From Candidatus Omnitrophota bacterium (lineage in GTDB: Bacteria > Omnitrophota > Gorgyraeia > 2-01-FULL-45-10): DNA of 30,952 nucleotides. The first letter of the stretch is position 1, and each line of letters begins with the position of its first letter. This document shows positions 5,718 to 13,570 of the stretch, piece by piece. The stretch lies in assembly GCA_030695725.1 (NCBI GenBank), contig JAUYPN010000055.1, forward strand, positions 1 to 30,952, read 5' to 3'. Below the pieces are notes generated by a model, which saw only the letters and a program-made list of their open reading frames with translations, searched no databases and had not been told where the DNA came from. Position numbers and translations under genes: made by a program.

Positions 5718-6125
5718 ATGGTCTCGAAGAGAATAGTTCTGACATTTCCGCATAAGCTTGTGGATAAGCCCATAGTCTATAAATTAGTAAAGGACTTCGA
5801 TCTCGTTTTCAATATTTTACAGGCAAAGATCACGCCGCAGGAAGAAGGCCTATTAGTTCTGGAGCTCACCGGCACAAAAGAGCATTACGCCAACGGCATA
5901 AAATACCTTACGGGGCTGGGCGTCAATATCCAGCCGCTGAGTAAAGACGTCACGAGGGACGACGACCGCTGTACGCATTGCGGCGCTTGCATTACAGTAT
6001 GTCCCACGGAGGCGCTAATAATGGATAAGAATACGATGAAGGTCGTTTTTGATCCCGATAAATGCATCGCCTGCGAACTATGCGTTAAAGCCTGTCCGCC
6101 GCGCGCCATGGTAATAAAACTCTAA
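5718..6125 (+). CDS. NIL-domain 4Fe-4S ferredoxin
   Basis: The 135-residue protein has an N-terminal NIL domain (residues about 3-75), a small ligand-binding fold also found in methionine importers. It is followed by a two-cluster ferredoxin with CTHCGACITVCP and CIACELCVKACP. Such NIL-ferredoxins (Methanosarcina MA1822) work with COG1900 proteins to convert aspartate semialdehyde and sulfide to homocysteine. No COG1900 gene is in this window. A strong ribosome-binding site, AAGGAGG, lies at 5705-5711. The gene probably forms a two-gene unit with the UPF0280 gene. A separate promoter follows, so it is probably not part of the hydrogenase operon. Confidence 0.9.
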   Translation: MVSKRIVLTFPHKLVDKPIVYKLVKDFDLVFNILQAKITPQEEGLLVLELTGTKEHYANGIKYLTGLGVNIQPLSKDVTRDDDRCTHCGACITVCPTEALIMDKNTMKVVFDPDKCIACELCVKACPPRAMVIKL

Positions 6126-6149
6126 AATACACACTCTAAAATACCGTCC

Positions 6150-6178
6150 TTGACTTAAAGCGGAGAATGCATTAGAAT
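6150..6178 (+). promoter_or_regulatory. Sigma70-type promoter of the hydrogenase operon
   Basis: TTGACT (6150-6155) and TAGAAT (6173-6178) are separated by exactly 17 bp. Transcription would start near 6185, about 20 nt before the first hydrogenase-cluster gene at 6207. No other promoter of this quality was seen until 21025, and the genes to 18655 overlap or nearly touch, so this is probably the operon promoter. Confidence 0.65.
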
Positions 6179-6206
6179 AGGGCACTCCATAAGATAATTA
6201 TAATGT

Positions 6207-7310
6207 ATGCCGGTTAGTTATTATTCTATAACGAAGAACGACCTGTTTGATCTTTTCGCGCGCCTAGCAGAAGGGAATAGGGTCTTCGTGCCCTATAAAT
6301 ACGGCGACAAGCTTCACTTTGGTGAATTCGATCCTTCCAAGGAATCTACGGTAGAATTGGGCGGCGTCAGGCAGAGCCAGCCCTTCAAATCGTTCTTAAA
6401 TCCCGCCAGAGAGAGGGTCTCCGGTAAGGAAAAGGATGGTGCAGACCCCTGCACCAGTCGCAAAAACTTCGTTTTTGCTCCGATGCAGGGCAAGCCTATC
6501 ATAGTGGCGGGCGTCAAGGCCTGTGATCTATCGAGCCTCATCCTGCAGGATTACGTCTTTTTAAAAGGTGACTGCGAAGACCCTTTTTATACTTTTCACC
6601 GCAATAATACCCTTATAATATCCTGCGACTGCACATACGCTTCGGAGACCTGTTTCTGCATAGCCATGTCCGGAAGGCCTTATCCGACAAAAGATTTTGA
6701 TCTGAACCTCTCTTCGCAGGGCGGTTCCTTAATAGTGGAAGCGGGAAGCGATAAGGGCAGGAAGATCGTGAATAATTACAAGACGTTCTTTAAAGGCTGT
6801 AAAGCTATGGATCTGGCCGGACGCGATAGTAAGCGTGAAGAGGTCAGTCTTCAGATAAAAGATTTTATCAAAAAAAGAGAGACCCCGGATACGACGGCCA
6901 TAAACGGCAATGTAAAGAAGAATTATGACAATCTTCCTCTCTGGCAGGATGCGGCGTCCACATGCGTGGAATGCGGGGCGTGCAATCTTGTCTGCCCGAC
7001 CTGCCACTGCTTTTTGCTATCTGATGAGGGAGCCCGGCAGAAGATAGGCAGGACGAAGATCTGGGATGCCTGCCTGTACAAAACATTCGCCAAAGTCGCG
7101 GGAAATCATAACCCGAGACCGCATCTTTACGAAAGGATGCGCAACAGGTTCGACAAGAAATTCGCTTTCTTTCCCGAAGTCCTGGATTATTTTGCCTGCA
7201 CAGGCTGCGGCCGGTGCATAGAAGCATGCCCCGGGAATATAGATATAAGAGAAGTGCTGAAAGGCATCGTCACAGGAAAATGGAATAAGCCGCCTCATGA
7301 TCGATTGTAG
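6207..7310 (+). CDS. Sulfhydrogenase beta-subunit-like Fe-S protein
   Basis: This 367-residue iron-sulfur protein is of the HydB/AsrA type (beta subunit of soluble NAD(P)-linked hydrogenases and sulfite reductases), which passes electrons between a flavoprotein and the hydrogenase. It has CDCTYASETCFC in the middle, then two [4Fe-4S] motifs near the C-terminus, CVECGACNLVCPTCHC and CTGCGRCIEACPG. The length equals that of typical HydB. Residues about 78-91 are encoded by two adjacent perfect hairpins (6437-6478), an in-frame insert before the conserved GKPIIVAGVKACD segment. It overlaps the next gene by 14 nt. The ATG at 6207 is the first usable start after the promoter; the ATG at 6203 hits a stop at once. 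No strong ribosome site is visible. Confidence 0.88.
   Translation: MPVSYYSITKNDLFDLFARLAEGNRVFVPYKYGDKLHFGEFDPSKESTVELGGVRQSQPFKSFLNPARERVSGKEKDGADPCTSRKNFVFAPMQGKPIIVAGVKACDLSSLILQDYVFLKGDCEDPFYTFHRNNTLIISCDCTYASETCFCIAMSGRPYPTKDFDLNLSSQGGSLIVEAGSDKGRKIVNNYKTFFKGCKAMDLAGRDSKREEVSLQIKDFIKKRETPDTTAINGNVKKNYDNLPLWQDAASTCVECGACNLVCPTCHCFLLSDEGARQKIGRTKIWDACLYKTFAKVAGNHNPRPHLYERMRNRFDKKFAFFPEVLDYFACTGCGRCIEACPGNIDIREVLKGIVTGKWNKPPHDRL
6437..6478. repeat. Two adjacent perfect hairpins inside the beta-like gene
   Basis: TGGTGCAG/CTGCACCA (6437-6456, 4-nt loop) is followed by GCAAAAAC/GTTTTTGC (6460-6478, TTC loop). The 42 bp equal 14 codons and keep the frame. This is typical of small palindromic elements that insert into protein genes. 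Confidence 0.8.
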
Positions 7311-8124
7311 AAATCCCTACTCATTCATAGAATCCGAGATACTCAATATTACGACGGAGACGTCTAATATAAAGACTTTCACGTTGAAGCCGCGCGAAGC
7401 TATTCCGTTCAAAGCCGGCCAGTTCATGGAAGTATCCGTGCCGGGCGTAGGCGAAGCCCCGTTCACACCTTCGTCGAACCACAAAATCGCGGACGAACTG
7501 GATTTTACGATAATGAACGCAGGGCGCGTCACCAAATTACTGCATGAGATGGAGAAGGGAAGCCCCGTGGGCCTGCGCGGCCCATACGGAACCGCTTATC
7601 CCATAACAGAATGGAAAAGTAAGGAAGTCTTTATCGTCGGCGGCGGCGTGGGCTTGGCGCCTTTAAGGGCCCTCCTGTACGCGCTGTTCAATAATGTCGG
7701 CGATTACAAAAAGATAGTCCTTAAGTATGGAGCGAGGACCTCTAAAGATATAGTCTATATAAATGAGATCGAGACATGGAAACGCAGAGCCGCAAATGTA
7801 GATGTAGGGATCACGGTCGATGTCGGCGATGAATCATGGAAAGGCAATGTGGGGCTCGTTACCACCGTCCTGAAGGATTCGGGAATCGACATGGATAACG
7901 CGGTCAGCATAGTCTGCGGCCCGCCGATAATGATGAAGTTCGTCACATTTAAATTGCTGGATCTCGGATTCAAAGATAACCAGATATATCTCTCTATGGA
8001 AAAGAATATGTCATGCGGGCTCGGGAAGTGCGGCCATTGCAGGATCGGCCCCTTTTATGCGTGCAAGGACGGACCGGTCTTTACCTACGATAAGCTTAAA
8101 GACCTGCCAAATATTTGGGATTAA
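7297..8124 (+). CDS. Sulfhydrogenase gamma-like FAD/NAD(P) reductase
   Basis: This 275-residue flavoprotein is of the HydG/AsrB class, related to ferredoxin-NADP reductases. The N-terminal beta-barrel carries FKAGQFMEVSVPGVGEAPF for FAD. The Rossmann part has VGGGVGLAPLRALLYAL for NAD(P) and CGPPIMMKFV. The C-terminus binds a [2Fe-2S] cluster with CGLGKCGHCRIG...AC. It would exchange electrons between NAD(P)H and the beta-like subunit. It overlaps the previous gene by 14 nt and abuts the next, so the three proteins are probably made in fixed proportion. Whether it uses NADH or NADPH cannot be read from the sequence. Confidence 0.9.
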   Translation: MIDCRNPYSFIESEILNITTETSNIKTFTLKPREAIPFKAGQFMEVSVPGVGEAPFTPSSNHKIADELDFTIMNAGRVTKLLHEMEKGSPVGLRGPYGTAYPITEWKSKEVFIVGGGVGLAPLRALLYALFNNVGDYKKIVLKYGARTSKDIVYINEIETWKRRAANVDVGITVDVGDESWKGNVGLVTTVLKDSGIDMDNAVSIVCGPPIMMKFVTFKLLDLGFKDNQIYLSMEKNMSCGLGKCGHCRIGPFYACKDGPVFTYDKLKDLPNIWD

Positions 8125-8691
8125 ATGAAACGACTATTGATCGACATTGATATATGTTCAAAATGCGAAGAGTGTGGGATGCTCTGCAGTTATATTCAGC
8201 ATCCGGGGAATAACGGTATAACGACTTTGAGAGAGTTCGCGCACTTTGCTGTGGTATGCCGGCGCTGTGATGACGCGCCGTGCGTCGCCGCATGTCCATG
8301 GGAGGCGCTTGAGCTGCAGCCTGCCCCGTACCCTGTACCATTCGGTACAGGGCGCAGCCCGAGCGAAGCGAGTGGTGCGGGGCCCACAAACATGCTGAAG
8401 CGATATATGATGAGATGCACATCCTGTAAGAACTGTTCCAAGGCGTGTCCGTTCGGGGTGATATATCCCGAGACGATACCTTTTGTGATATCGAGATGCG
8501 ATTACTGTATAGGAAGATTAAGGAACGGCGAGGCGCCGATATGTCTGCAATCCTGCGGGTCCGGCGGTATCAAATACGGTGAATTCGAAGAGAAGCCCGA
8601 AGATGGGATCTTTAAGGCATCGGACCATTTGATGGTCAAGACAATGTTTAAATGGGAAAGGGTGGAAGAAGCGCCGCCTAAAAAAAGATGA
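8125..8691 (+). CDS. CooF/HycB-like polyferredoxin
   Basis: This 188-residue electron-transfer subunit has four cysteine groups for up to four [4Fe-4S] clusters: CSKCEECGMLC, CRRCDDAPCVAACPW, CTSCKNCSKACPFG and CDYCIGRLRNGEAPICLQSC. This pattern is shared by CooF, HycB and HydN-type subunits that feed membrane hydrogenases. It probably bridges the beta/gamma module and the membrane core. About 20 residues between the second and third groups are encoded by a 61-bp palindrome (8323-8383) that keeps the frame. The next gene starts inside its stop codon (ATGA). Confidence 0.9.
   Translation: MKRLLIDIDICSKCEECGMLCSYIQHPGNNGITTLREFAHFAVVCRRCDDAPCVAACPWEALELQPAPYPVPFGTGRSPSEASGAGPTNMLKRYMMRCTSCKNCSKACPFGVIYPETIPFVISRCDYCIGRLRNGEAPICLQSCGSGGIKYGEFEEKPEDGIFKASDHLMVKTMFKWERVEEAPPKKR
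8323..8383. repeat. Palindromic in-frame insert in the polyferredoxin gene
   Basis: The inner stem is CCCTGTACC (8331-8339)/GGTACAGGG (8344-8352) with an ATTC loop. The outer arms are GCCCCG (8323-8328)/CGGGGC (8378-8383), with a second small stem around GAGCGAAGCGAG. It encodes a Pro/Gly/Ser-rich linker between cluster motifs. Confidence 0.8.
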
Positions 8692-9623
8692 ATCGTTTAG
8701 ATTATTTATTCCTGTTTCTGGTTTATCCCGGATTTCTGTTTTCCGGCGCCATGGGGCTATTGGCCGGATGGTTCGACAGGAAGGTCACGGCGCGCCTGCA
8801 ATGGCGAGTCGGGCCGCCCTGGTATCAGAATTTTGCGGATATAGCTAAGCTCTTTTTGAAGGAGACGCTTATACCGGAAGGCGCCTCGATAACGGTATTC
8901 TTCGCCATGCCGTTATTCGCGATAGCCGGCGCAACGCTTGCCTCTACGATAATTATGGTTATAAATCAAGCTCCGGGCGCCACGTTCATGGGCGATCTTA
9001 TAGTAGTGGTCTACCTGATGATAATACCCGCGCTTGCTCTCATGCTTGGAGGCTTTGCGTCCGGTAACCCGCTCGCTTCTTTAGGCGGGTCAAGAGAGAT
9101 GAAGCTGATGCTCTCTTATGAACTTCCGTTCCTTCTGGCGCTCGTCGTACCGATAACAAAGTGCGGTTATTCCATTCAACTTGGCGGAATAATCACGCAT
9201 CAGGCCTCCCACGGGCCGGTATTTTTCAGTATATCGGGCGCTCTTTCATTCGTCGTCATGCTGCTATGCATGCAGGCGAAGCTGGGCTTTGTGCCTTTTG
9301 ATATGCCGGAGGCCGAAACTGAGATCGTGTCGGGTATGTACATAGAATATTCGGGGCGAGCGCTGGCTATGCTTAAGATAGCCAAGGCTATACTCGCTTT
9401 TGCCCTGCCGGTGCTTTTGATAACACTCTATTTCGGCGGCATAAAATTTACGGCGGGCGGGATCTTAAGGAGCATAGCGGAATATCTCTGCATCCTGCTC
9501 CTGATGATAGTAATAAAGAACACGAATCCGAGGGTCAGGATAGACCAGGCGGTGCGATTCTTCTGGCGCATACCCACCGTGCTGGCCATACTGGCTGTTC
9601 TGCTGGCATATCTGGGGTTATGA
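8688..9623 (+). CDS. NuoH-like membrane subunit (MbhM/EchB type)
   Basis: This 311-residue membrane protein with roughly eight hydrophobic helices is homologous to complex I NuoH and to MbhM/EchB/HycD. It anchors the hydrogenase arm and starts the ion-translocation path. The signature loop FDMPEAETEIVSGMYIEYSG matches the NuoH quinone-cavity loop (usually FDLPEAE...EYSG). The N-terminus has the usual RKVTARLQWRVGPPW segment. It starts within the stop of the polyferredoxin gene and is followed 27 bp later by the small-subunit gene. Confidence 0.95.
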   Translation: MNRLDYLFLFLVYPGFLFSGAMGLLAGWFDRKVTARLQWRVGPPWYQNFADIAKLFLKETLIPEGASITVFFAMPLFAIAGATLASTIIMVINQAPGATFMGDLIVVVYLMIIPALALMLGGFASGNPLASLGGSREMKLMLSYELPFLLALVVPITKCGYSIQLGGIITHQASHGPVFFSISGALSFVVMLLCMQAKLGFVPFDMPEAETEIVSGMYIEYSGRALAMLKIAKAILAFALPVLLITLYFGGIKFTAGGILRSIAEYLCILLLMIVIKNTNPRVRIDQAVRFFWRIPTVLAILAVLLAYLGL

Positions 9624-9650
9624 AAATATGCGGATAACTTAGAGAAACAA

Positions 9651-10085
9651 ATGGGATTAAAAGAAAAAATTTTAACAAAATCTCTTTATGTATTTCATCT
9701 CTCGAGCGGGAGCTGTAACAACTGCGATATCGAGATCATAGACTGCTTCACTCCCCGTCATGATATTGAAAGATTCGGAATAGTTCTCGTCGGCAGTATA
9801 AAGCACGCCGATGTATTGCTCTGCACCGGCTCGGCGAACAAACTTACTGTTCCTATGATAAAGGCGCTGTATGAGCAGATGCCGAAACCCGGATTTGTCG
9901 TGGCGTTCGGCGCCTGCGGTTCTTCGAGGGGGATCTTTAAGGACAGCTACAATACCGGCAAACCGCTCGACGAGATAATACCGGTGGATATATATATACC
10001 GGGGTGCCCTCCGAGGCCGGAGGCGATAATGGCGGGGTTATTGAAGCTGATAGGTAAATTGAATTCCAAAGGAAAATCAAGATGA
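9651..10085 (+). CDS. [NiFe]-hydrogenase small subunit (NuoB/MbhJ type)
   Basis: This 144-residue protein holds the proximal [4Fe-4S] cluster that hands electrons to the NiFe site. Cluster ligands are visible in SSGSCNNCDIE, GACGSS and PGCPPRP. The second residue of the usual SCNGCD motif is changed to Asn. The length fits group 4 hydrogenases, whose small subunits carry only one cluster. It overlaps the next gene by 4 nt. Confidence 0.95.
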   Translation: MGLKEKILTKSLYVFHLSSGSCNNCDIEIIDCFTPRHDIERFGIVLVGSIKHADVLLCTGSANKLTVPMIKALYEQMPKPGFVVAFGACGSSRGIFKDSYNTGKPLDEIIPVDIYIPGCPPRPEAIMAGLLKLIGKLNSKGKSR

Positions 10086-10549
10086 CGATGGATGAATTTT
10101 TAAAGAATATAAGCGTAGGCTTCGGCGGCAGGATCCTGAATATAAATAAGAGGTCCGATAAAAGGGCGTATATCGATATATACCCGAAAGATATAACAGA
10201 TATCGTGCGCTATATATTTAAGGATATGTCCTTCAGGTTCGATACCGCGTCCGGGGTAGATGATTTTGACTCACTTGAGATACTCTACCATTTTTCGCAT
10301 GATCGATCGGGTATCACTGTATCGCTCAGGGCGATATTGAAGGACAAGCAGGATCCGCATATAGACACCATAACCAGCATAACGAGATCGGCGTGGTGGA
10401 TAGAGAGGGAGCTGCACGAACTTTTTGGCATAGAGTTTGACGGCAACTCCGATCTCAGGCCTCTCCTTTTGCCGGATGACTGGCCAAAAGGCGTCTACCC
10501 TTTGAGGAAGGATTTCCAGCCTCCTAAAAGAGATTCGAGGAAAGAATGA
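10082..10549 (+). CDS. NuoC-like 30-kDa subunit (MbhK/EchD type)
   Basis: This 155-residue soluble subunit is of the NuoC family, which structurally supports the large subunit. The family signature is seen in SAWWIERELHELFGIEFDGN, followed by LLLPDDWPKGVYPLRKDF. A second ATG lies at 10088, but the one at 10082 overlaps the preceding stop as elsewhere in this operon. The large subunit starts inside its stop codon. Confidence 0.95.
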   Translation: MTMDEFLKNISVGFGGRILNINKRSDKRAYIDIYPKDITDIVRYIFKDMSFRFDTASGVDDFDSLEILYHFSHDRSGITVSLRAILKDKQDPHIDTITSITRSAWWIERELHELFGIEFDGNSDLRPLLLPDDWPKGVYPLRKDFQPPKRDSRKE

Positions 10550-11745
10550 GCCACAACGCGCACATACCCATAGGCCCGTATCATCCTTTACAAGAGGAGC
10601 CGGAATTTTATAAGCTCGTGGTCGACGGTGAGAAGGTCGTAGATGTCGACGTGAGAATAGGCTATAACCATCGCGGCATAGAGAAGCTATCCGAATCCAA
10701 AAGTTACGATCAGTCAATATTTCTTGTAGAGCGTATCTGCGGCATCTGTTCGTCGAGCCATCCTATGGCGTGTTGTCAGGCGCTCGAGGATATAGGCGGC
10801 ATCGAAGTCCCTGAGAGAGCGCTCTATATACGCACTATATGCCAGGAGCTGGAGAGGCTGCATTCGCATATGCTCTGGCTCGGCCTCGCCGGGCATTTCA
10901 TAGGATATAACACCGTATTCATGTGGGCGTGGAAGTACCGCGAACCGATATGCGACATAATGGAGACCGTTACCGGCAACCGCCAGAATTACGCCATGCA
11001 TAAAGTAGGCGGCGTGCGGCGCGATATAGAGAAAGAGCACGTATCTTATATATTGAAGAGGCTGGATGAGTTCACGAAACATCTCACCATGCTTAAAGGC
11101 GCGGTCCTTGACGATCCTGTCCTGCACGAGCGGCTTAAAGGCGTGGGCATCCTGACGAAAGAGGACGCGATAGATTATGCCGCGATAGGCCCGGTAGCCA
11201 GGGCTTCGGATGTGGATATCGATGTCAGGCGCGACCACCCCTATGGAGTATATGACAGGATAAAATGGGACGTGATCACGCAAAAAGAAGGCGATGTATT
11301 CGCGAAGGCGGTTGTGAGGATACTGGAGATGTTCGAATCGGTCAGCATAGTCAGGCAGTGCCTCGATAGGATGCCGCCGGGCCCGATAGATTCAAATCCC
11401 AAAGATATCCCGCCGGGAGAGGGGATAGGGCAGATCGAAGCGCCCAGAGGCGAGTGTTTCCACTATATAAAGTCGGACGGAACTAACTCTCCCGTAAGGC
11501 ACAAGGTGCGCGCCCCGACATATATGAACTTTCCGACATTCAGAGAGACTGTGGTGGGTGAGACGATCTCGGACGCGGCCATAATATTGGCCGCGATAGA
11601 TCCATGTTATTGCTGTACCGAAAGGATGCTGATAGTGGATCCGTCCGATAAAAATGTGATGGATGTTAATGAGTTGATACGGTTGTCGCAGGAAAAGACG
11701 AGAAGGATCTCATCGTCATACCCGCGAAAGCGGGTATCCATATAA
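10546..11745 (+). CDS. [NiFe]-hydrogenase large subunit, group 4 (MbhL/EchE type)
   Basis: This is the catalytic subunit that makes or oxidises H2. Both nickel-binding motifs are intact: RICGICSSSH with Cys65, Cys68 and His72, and DPCYCCTER with Cys354 and Cys357. So it is a real hydrogenase and not a NuoD-type relative that has lost the metal. After Arg360 comes Met361 and a 39-residue tail. In E. coli HycE the HycI protease cuts between Arg and Met at this same place, and a HycI-like gene ends this operon. The final nine residues, SYPRKRVSI, are the translation of a REP-like repeat (11715-11740) that also supplies the run-up to the stop codon. They fall in the part expected to be removed. 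Confidence 0.96.
   Translation: MSHNAHIPIGPYHPLQEEPEFYKLVVDGEKVVDVDVRIGYNHRGIEKLSESKSYDQSIFLVERICGICSSSHPMACCQALEDIGGIEVPERALYIRTICQELERLHSHMLWLGLAGHFIGYNTVFMWAWKYREPICDIMETVTGNRQNYAMHKVGGVRRDIEKEHVSYILKRLDEFTKHLTMLKGAVLDDPVLHERLKGVGILTKEDAIDYAAIGPVARASDVDIDVRRDHPYGVYDRIKWDVITQKEGDVFAKAVVRILEMFESVSIVRQCLDRMPPGPIDSNPKDIPPGEGIGQIEAPRGECFHYIKSDGTNSPVRHKVRAPTYMNFPTFRETVVGETISDAAIILAAIDPCYCCTERMLIVDPSDKNVMDVNELIRLSQEKTRRISSSYPRKRVSI
11715..11740. repeat. REP-like half-unit inside the large-subunit gene
   Basis: The half-unit starts GTCATACCCGCGAAAGCGGG and ends TATCCA, matching the left half at 21-46. It is translated in frame as the C-terminal tail of the hydrogenase large subunit. Confidence 0.85.
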
Positions 11746-11760
11746 TGACATGAGGCGGTT

Positions 11761-13566
11761 ATGATAGTAAATTTCTTAGCTTATACTATTGGCGTTCCGA
11801 TACTGATCGGCGTGATCTGTCTTTTTATCACGGACAGGTTAAAAATCGTAACAAGGATTTTAGCTTTTATAGTAACGCTCGCCTCTTTAGCGGCCTTGGT
11901 CCGCATATTCATATTGAAGCCGCTGTATTGGCCGCCAGTTCCGACGCCCGCGCTTACTGTGGACAATTTATCCGCTCTCGCGGGGCTTGGGATATCTTTC
12001 TTCGCTCTTCTTGTAACGCTCTATTCTTTCGGATATATAGAGAAAAATAACGGAAGATATTTCGGATATCTTCTGATGACCCTGGGAAGCTCCCTGGGGG
12101 CGGTCTTCGCCAATAATCTGATATTGTTCGTCGTATTCTGGGGATTTTTAGCGGCGCTTTTGTATCTATTGGTAAGCATTCAGGGAACGCCGAAGGCAGG
12201 CGCTTGCGCTAAAAAGGCGTTTGTAATAATAGGCGCGACCGACGCGTTGATGATATTCGGGATAGGCTTGCTATGGAAGATGACCGGCACGTTCGCGATG
12301 GACGGAATACGCATCGCGTTGAACGGGCCCCTTCCGTATGCGGCGTTTCTCTGTATATTGATAGCGAGCTTCGCGAAGTCCGGGGCGGCGCCTTTTCACT
12401 CCTGGCTTCCGGATGTTGCCGAGGACGGCCCGGCGAGCGTGACGGCGTATCTGCCGGCGTCATTAGATAAGCTTCTCGGCATATATCTGCTCGCGAGGAT
12501 CTCGCTCTCGCTATTCGTTATGAACGGCATTTCCAACACGATCCTGCTGCTCACGGGCGCCGTTACGGTGATATATGCGGTAATGGTCGCTTTGGTACAG
12601 CACGACTTTAAGAGGCTCCTGGGGTATCACGCGGTCTCTCAGGTGGGATATATGATCCTTGGTATAGGAACGGGCAGCCCCGTAGGCATAGCGGGCGGGC
12701 TGTTTCATATGCTGAACAACGCCATCTACAAGTCATGCCTTTTCCTTAACGCCGGCGCGGTGGAAAAGAAAGCTCACACAACGGATCTTTCAAAACTCGG
12801 CGGCCTCTCGAAATATATGCCCGTAACTTTTGCCTCTTTTCTCATAGCGTCTCTGGCGATATCGGGAATACCGCCCCTTAACGGGTTCTTTTCAAAGTGG
12901 ATGATATATCAGGGGATAATCGAACTGGGAAACAGCAAAAATCCTTTCTGGATAGTGTGGCTTGTCGCGGCGATGTTCGGCAGCGCCCTGACGATAGCGA
13001 GTTTTGTAAAGTTACTTCACGCGGTATTTTTAGGGCGCGCGTCGGAGAAGGCCGAAGGAGTCAAAGAGGCGGGGATATCGATGGCATTGCCCGTGATAAT
13101 ACTGGCGGCCGCTTGTATCATCTTCGGCGTCTTCGCATTCAGCGTTCCCGTTTCGCTATTGATCATGCCCGTGATAGGTAAAAATATACCATATATCGGA
13201 ACGTGGAGCCCCGATATGGCGACAGCTCTCATGATTATGGCGGTGTTGCTGGGGATAATTGCGTATTTATTCGCGGCGCGTAAGAAGATGAGAGCGGTCT
13301 CTTCGTTTGTCGGAGGCGAGGACCCGAAGCAGTTCGAAAGGGTGGCGGGAACGGAATTTTATAATACGATCGAGGAAGTCGGTCCCCTCGGGAATTTTTA
13401 TTCTAAGGAAGACGCCCATGAATTCGATATATATGATATCAGCGCCAGGTTGATGGCGGCAGCCACCCGGTTTTTTCAGAGACTGCATAACGGCGTTCTC
13501 CCTACATACCTTACATGGTGTCTTTTGGGCATGATAGCGGTCTTTTTAATTTTGTTCTTGTGGTGA
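11761..13566 (+). CDS. NuoL-like antiporter subunit with MbhI-like C-terminus
   Basis: This 601-residue proton/sodium antiporter-like subunit has about 14 core helices. Residues about 520-601 form an added tail (GGEDPK, EFYNTIEEVGPLG, then a last hydrophobic helix) resembling the lateral helix plus anchor of NuoL and the separate MbhI of archaeal Mbh. Conserved polar residues include the Lys in SFAKSGAAPFHSWLPD and the Lys in LNGFFSKWMIYQG. The helix-5 position normally holding Trp-Glu reads Trp127-Gly128 (GGA at 12142-12144); loss of this Glu would change or stop pumping in this subunit. A possible ribosome site GAGGCGG precedes the ATG. Confidence 0.9.
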   Translation: MIVNFLAYTIGVPILIGVICLFITDRLKIVTRILAFIVTLASLAALVRIFILKPLYWPPVPTPALTVDNLSALAGLGISFFALLVTLYSFGYIEKNNGRYFGYLLMTLGSSLGAVFANNLILFVVFWGFLAALLYLLVSIQGTPKAGACAKKAFVIIGATDALMIFGIGLLWKMTGTFAMDGIRIALNGPLPYAAFLCILIASFAKSGAAPFHSWLPDVAEDGPASVTAYLPASLDKLLGIYLLARISLSLFVMNGISNTILLLTGAVTVIYAVMVALVQHDFKRLLGYHAVSQVGYMILGIGTGSPVGIAGGLFHMLNNAIYKSCLFLNAGAVEKKAHTTDLSKLGGLSKYMPVTFASFLIASLAISGIPPLNGFFSKWMIYQGIIELGNSKNPFWIVWLVAAMFGSALTIASFVKLLHAVFLGRASEKAEGVKEAGISMALPVIILAAACIIFGVFAFSVPVSLLIMPVIGKNIPYIGTWSPDMATALMIMAVLLGIIAYLFAARKKMRAVSSFVGGEDPKQFERVAGTEFYNTIEEVGPLGNFYSKEDAHEFDIYDISARLMAAATRFFQRLHNGVLPTYLTWCLLGMIAVFLILFLW

Positions 13567-13570
13567 CGTC

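Noticed and set aside
10546..11745. Complex I NuoD rather than hydrogenase
   Set aside because: Both CxxC nickel-binding pairs are intact (RICGICSSSH and DPCYCCTER), and a hydrogenase-specific protease gene ends the operon.
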